Shown here piece by piece: positions 7,070-9,965 of a DNA stretch of 9,965 nt. Each line of letters begins with the position of its first letter. Within the stretch, counting starts at the first letter, position 1. The notes under the pieces are model-generated. The model was not told where the DNA came from, made no database searches, and was given only the letters and a program-made list of their open reading frames with translations. Source of the stretch: Sphingomonadaceae bacterium (GTDB lineage: Bacteria > Pseudomonadota > Alphaproteobacteria > Sphingomonadales > Sphingomonadaceae). The stretch is from positions 1 to 9,965 of the forward strand of contig CANEVG010000105.1 of assembly GCA_947442095.1 (NCBI GenBank), written 5' to 3'. The translations under genes were made by a program, and so were the position numbers.

Positions 7070-8485
7070 GTGGCTGATCAATACGACCTCATCGTTCTCG
7101 GCTCCGGCCCCGGCGGCTATGTCGCGGCGATCCGCGCTTCGCAGCTCGGCCTCAAGGTCGGGATCGTGGAGCGCGAGCTGCTCGGCGGGATCTGCCTCAA
7201 CTGGGGTTGCATTCCGACCAAGGCGCTGCTTCGTTCGGCCGAAGTGTTCCACCAGATGAAGCAGGCGGCAAGCTATGGCCTCGCGGCGGACAATATTCGC
7301 GCGGACATCGATGCGGTGGTCAATCGCTCGCGCGGGGTGGCCAAGCAGCTCAACCAGGGCGTCACGCACCTGATGAAGAAGAACAGGATCACCGTGCATA
7401 TGGGCACTGGCGTACTCAAGGGCGCGGACAAGGTCGAGGTTACGGGCGAAAAAGGGACCGAGGTGATCTCGGCCAAGCACATCATCATCGCCACCGGCGC
7501 GAGGGCGCGCGATCTGCCGTTTGCCAAGGCAGACGGCAAGCGTATCTGGACCTATCGCCACGCGATGGTCCCACCCGAAATGCCGAGCAAGTTGCTGGTC
7601 ATCGGCAGTGGTGCTATCGGCATAGAGTTTGCGAGTTTTTACAATGACATGGGTGCGGATGTGACGGTCGTCGAGATGATGGACCGCATCGTGCCGGTGG
7701 AAGACGCCGATGTCTCGGCCTTCCTTGAGAAGGCGCTCAAGAAGCAGGGCATGACGATCCTGACTGGCGCGGGTGTGCAGAGCATCGCTGTCAGTGAAAC
7801 CGGCGTGAAGGCGGTGATCAAGGCTAAGGACGACGCGGTTACCGAGAGCGACTTCAGCCACGTGATCGTGGCGGTAGGCATTCTGCCGAATGTCGAGAAC
7901 ATCGGGCTTGAAGACCTTGGCATCGAGCCGGACAAGCGCTTCCACATCAAGGCCGATGCTTACGGGCGCACCAACGTGCCAGGCGTGTGGGCCATCGGTG
8001 ATTGCATTGACGGGCCATGGCTAGCGCACAAGGCGAGCCATGAAGGCGTGATCGCTGCGGAAGCCATCGCTCAGGCGCTGGGTAACACCGAAGTGCACCC
8101 GCATGTGATGGACCGGCTTAATATTCCCGGCTGCACGTATTGCCATCCGCAAGTTGCGAGCGTTGGCCTGACCGAGGCGAAGGCCAAGGAGGCGGGCTAC
8201 GAACTCAAGGTTGGCACGTTCCCGTTCATGGGCAATGGCAAAGCGATTGCGCTGGGCCAGGCAGAGGGCTTCATCAAGACGGTGTTCGACGCCAAGACCG
8301 GCGAACTGCTTGGCGCACACATGATCGGTGCAGAAGTGACCGAGCTGATCCAGGGCTATGTCGTGGGCAAGACGCTGGAAACGACCGAGGCCGAGTTGAT
8401 GCACACCGTGTTCGCGCATCCCACACTTTCGGAAATGATGCACGAATCGGTGCTTGCGGCATACGGGCGCGCGGTTCACATCTGA
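7070..8485 (+). CDS. lpd: Dihydrolipoamide dehydrogenase (E3)
   Basis: FAD-dependent enzyme that reoxidises the dihydrolipoyl arm of E2 and passes electrons to NAD+; the same E3 may also serve other 2-oxo acid complexes. The 471-residue product has the usual length. The FAD motif GSGPGG is at 11-16, the redox disulfide at Cys42 and Cys47 (GGICLNWGCIPTKALL), the NAD+ motif GSGAIG at 179-184, the second FAD contact WAIGDC around 307-312, and the catalytic dyad His450-Glu455 (HPTLSE) in the C-terminal dimer interface. All key residues are present. It starts with GTG behind a strong AAGGAG site. It lies 78 bases after the E2 gene in the same direction, so the two are probably one transcript, consistent with joint assembly into the complex. 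Confidence 0.97.
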   Translation: MADQYDLIVLGSGPGGYVAAIRASQLGLKVGIVERELLGGICLNWGCIPTKALLRSAEVFHQMKQAASYGLAADNIRADIDAVVNRSRGVAKQLNQGVTHLMKKNRITVHMGTGVLKGADKVEVTGEKGTEVISAKHIIIATGARARDLPFAKADGKRIWTYRHAMVPPEMPSKLLVIGSGAIGIEFASFYNDMGADVTVVEMMDRIVPVEDADVSAFLEKALKKQGMTILTGAGVQSIAVSETGVKAVIKAKDDAVTESDFSHVIVAVGILPNVENIGLEDLGIEPDKRFHIKADAYGRTNVPGVWAIGDCIDGPWLAHKASHEGVIAAEAIAQALGNTEVHPHVMDRLNIPGCTYCHPQVASVGLTEAKAKEAGYELKVGTFPFMGNGKAIALGQAEGFIKTVFDAKTGELLGAHMIGAEVTELIQGYVVGKTLETTEAELMHTVFAHPTLSEMMHESVLAAYGRAVHI

Positions 8486-8494
8486 GGCGCTGGT

Positions 8495-8525
8495 GGCGCG
8501 GCGGCTTCCGGCCTAAGGTCGCGCC
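8495..8525 (+). promoter_or_regulatory. Possible stem covering the ribosome binding site of the yhiN-like gene
   Basis: GGCGCG (8495-8500) is the exact reverse complement of CGCGCC (8520-8525), which ends right before the ATG at 8526. The enclosed loop holds AAGG (8515-8518), the likely ribosome binding site. In the mRNA this could limit initiation. In DNA this GC-rich, a six-base match can also arise by chance. Confidence 0.25.
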
Positions 8526-9734
8526 ATGCCAGTAAAGCCTTCTCAGACCACTCATGATGTCATAATCCTCGGAGCGGGGGCCGCAGGGCTGTTCTGTGCG
8601 GGTGAGGCCGGGCAGCGCGGGCAACGCGTGGCCTTGCTTGATCACGCCGATGTACCGGGCAAGAAGATCCTGATCTCGGGCGGCGGGCGCTGCAATTTCA
8701 CCAATATCCACACCGCGCCGGACCGCTATCTTTCGGAAAACCCCCATTTCGCGCGTTCGGCGCTGAGCCGCTACACAGCCGGGGACTTCATCGCGTTGGT
8801 CGAGCGGCACGGGATTGCCTGGCACGAGAAAACGCTAGGGCAGCTGTTCTGCGATGGCTCGGCGCGCGAGATCGTGGCGATGCTGATCGAGGAATGCCGG
8901 GCAGGCAGGGTCGATCTGCACTGCGGGCAGCCGATTGGCGCAGTGGAGCATGCGGACGGATTGTTCCGTGTGGCGTTCGGCGCTGTCACGCTCGTCGCGC
9001 CTGCGTTGGTGATCGCTTGCGGCGGGCCTTCGATCCCGAAAATGGGCGCGAGCGGCTTTGCCTATGATCTGGCGCGCCAGTTTGGCCTGAAAGTGGTGCA
9101 GCCCCGCCCCGCGCTCGTGCCGCTGACGCTTTCAGGCGAGGATGCGCTGTTCCGCGAGCTTTCGGGGGTTTCTGCTGAAGTGGAGGCGCGGGCGGGCAAA
9201 GTGCGGTTTCGCGAAGCGGCGCTGTTTACCCACCGGGGGCTTTCCGGCCCGGCGATCCTGCAGGTCTCGTCTTACTGGCGTCCCGGGACAAGCGTAGCGA
9301 TCAATTTCCTTCCCGATCAGGAACCGGGTTGGCTGACAGCGGCGAAGCGCGAGAGGCCCCGCGTGCATCTGCCGCGCGTGCTGGGCGCACTGCTGCCGGA
9401 CCGCCTTGCCACGCGGCTCGGCGAGCAGCTTGCGCTGAGTGCGGAACTTGGTAACACTAGCGATCGCGCGTTGCGCGAGGCCGAGGCGCGGCTTGGCGAC
9501 TGGCAGTTCACGCCCAATGGTAGCGAAGGTTTTGCCAAGGCCGAAGTGACCGCGGGCGGGATCAGTACGGCGGGGCTCTCCTCACGCACTATGGCGGCAA
9601 ACAGCGTTCCGGCGCTCTATGCGATCGGCGAGGCTGTCGATGTGACCGGCTGGCTCGGCGGTTACAACTTCCAGTGGGCCTGGGCGAGCGGGCATGCAGC
9701 TGCCGAAGCGCTGGCGAAGTTTGTCCGAGCCTGA
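8526..9734 (+). CDS. YhiN/HI0933-family flavoprotein (NAD(P)/FAD-dependent oxidoreductase)
   Basis: FAD-binding protein of 402 residues, a normal family length. The dinucleotide-binding motif is near the N-terminus (VIILGAGAAGLFCAG, 12-26), followed by the family signature GKKILISGGGRCNFTN (45-60). Near the C-terminus lie VTAGGIST and YAIGEAVDVTGWLGGYNFQWAWASG, which close the FAD site. Databases often label such proteins BaiN, from a gut bacterium implicated in bile-acid reduction, or aminoacetone oxidase. Nothing here supports either substrate, and the physiological role of most members, including E. coli YhiN, is not settled. ATG 8526 is preceded by AAGG at a suitable distance. The gene begins 40 bases after lpd in the same direction and could be the last gene of that transcript, but a functional link with pyruvate dehydrogenase is not established. 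Confidence 0.9.
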   Translation: MPVKPSQTTHDVIILGAGAAGLFCAGEAGQRGQRVALLDHADVPGKKILISGGGRCNFTNIHTAPDRYLSENPHFARSALSRYTAGDFIALVERHGIAWHEKTLGQLFCDGSAREIVAMLIEECRAGRVDLHCGQPIGAVEHADGLFRVAFGAVTLVAPALVIACGGPSIPKMGASGFAYDLARQFGLKVVQPRPALVPLTLSGEDALFRELSGVSAEVEARAGKVRFREAALFTHRGLSGPAILQVSSYWRPGTSVAINFLPDQEPGWLTAAKRERPRVHLPRVLGALLPDRLATRLGEQLALSAELGNTSDRALREAEARLGDWQFTPNGSEGFAKAEVTAGGISTAGLSSRTMAANSVPALYAIGEAVDVTGWLGGYNFQWAWASGHAAAEALAKFVRA

Positions 9735-9837
9735 TGCGCTGTCTGATGGTTTGCAGACATCGTCGCTTGCCTATACTACAACATATTGAATAAAAAACAG
9801 AAAAATTCGTTCAGAATTTTTGAAACCCACAGTTGGA
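9735..9837. other. AT-rich spacer after the flavoprotein gene
   Basis: Directly after the stop, TGTCTG (9740-9745) and CAGACA (9754-9759) can form a six-pair hairpin with an eight-base loop but have no T run behind them. From about 9770 to 9830 the sequence is strikingly AT-rich compared with the rest of the window. I see no gene in it. Confidence 0.5.
9801..9821. terminator. Perfect AT-rich inverted repeat, possible bidirectional terminator
   Basis: AAAAATTC (9801-9808) and GAATTTTT (9814-9821) are exact reverse complements around the loop GTTCA. On the plus strand the hairpin ends in five T residues, on the minus strand likewise, so it could stop transcription from both sides. The stem has a single G-C pair, which makes it weak for a classical terminator. 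Confidence 0.35.
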
Positions 9838-9965
9838 GTGCGTCAGGAGAAGCTGATGATATCCAGTGGATGAGAGTTCCATCGGGGTAGGTCCTAGCCA
9901 GACGCCCCGTAGCGAGTCTTGGGCCTTGAAGGGTAACCGACCGGGCTAAGCGTAGACAGCAAGCG
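9838..9965 (+). mobile_element. Candidate 5' end of a group II intron (domain I), cut by the window edge
   Basis: The sequence starts GTGCG, which fits the group II 5' consensus GUGYG, and has no usable open frame. It can fold into several helices: TGGA (9867-9870) with TCCA (9878-9881), CGGGG (9883-9887) with CCCCG (9905-9909), and CTTGG (9918-9922) with CTAAG (9946-9950). The stretch GGGTAACCG followed by AAGCGTAGACAGC resembles what I recall from domain I of bacterial group II introns. If correct, the intron-encoded reverse transcriptase/maturase and the catalytic domain V lie beyond base 9965. The call rests on the 5' signature and pattern memory, not on an alignment; another structured RNA or an insertion-sequence end remains possible. 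Confidence 0.45.

Noticed and set aside
1..9965. CRISPR array, tRNA or rRNA genes, toxin-antitoxin or defence genes
   Set aside because: I saw no regularly spaced repeats, no cloverleaf or rRNA motifs, and every long coding frame was assigned to a metabolic, RNA-decay, stress or decayed phototrophy/IS gene.

Overview
The window is GC-rich and its coding sequences look like those of an alphaproteobacterium, most likely a sphingomonad (Sphingomonadales). Three things point there: a pyruvate dehydrogenase E2-lpd pair without adjacent E1 genes (the Zymomonas-type split), a xanthorhodopsin-clade rhodopsin, and a long RNase R with a basic tail. The species cannot be named from this sequence alone.

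Left edge (1-938): a decayed right end of an IS66-family element (a frameshifted transposase C-terminus plus a right terminal inverted repeat ending at 388) abuts the 3' side of a minus-strand rhodopsin gene. The rhodopsin has lost helices F and G, including the retinal lysine. Extending its frame upstream also reveals an amber codon at position 6 after a plausible ATG. It is therefore a doubly damaged pseudogene. What remains keeps the proton-pump residues and the glycine associated with a carotenoid antenna.

Middle (1162-4867): a secreted M28-family zinc aminopeptidase with a C-terminal fibronectin III-like domain is followed after 37 bases by RNase R (rnr). RNase R converges on a minus-strand universal stress protein (4960-5469). 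The 92-base gap between them holds two inverted repeats.

Right (5678-9734): the E2 subunit of pyruvate dehydrogenase, dihydrolipoamide dehydrogenase (GTG start, strong ribosome binding site) and a YhiN/HI0933-family flavoprotein lie in the same direction with short gaps and could be co-transcribed. E2 and E3 act in one complex: E2 accepts the acetyl group from E1 on its lipoyl arm and passes it to CoA, and E3 reoxidises the arm with NAD+. E1 must be encoded elsewhere.

Right edge (9735-9965): base composition drops to AT-rich, with a perfect AT-rich inverted repeat. From 9838 there is a non-coding, structured sequence that begins GTGCG and resembles domain I of a bacterial group II intron. 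It runs off the window.

Most of the window is ordinary housekeeping sequence. The points worth following are the broken antenna-type rhodopsin and its IS66 junction, and the candidate intron 5' end. I found no evidence for a new defence or multi-gene accessory system.
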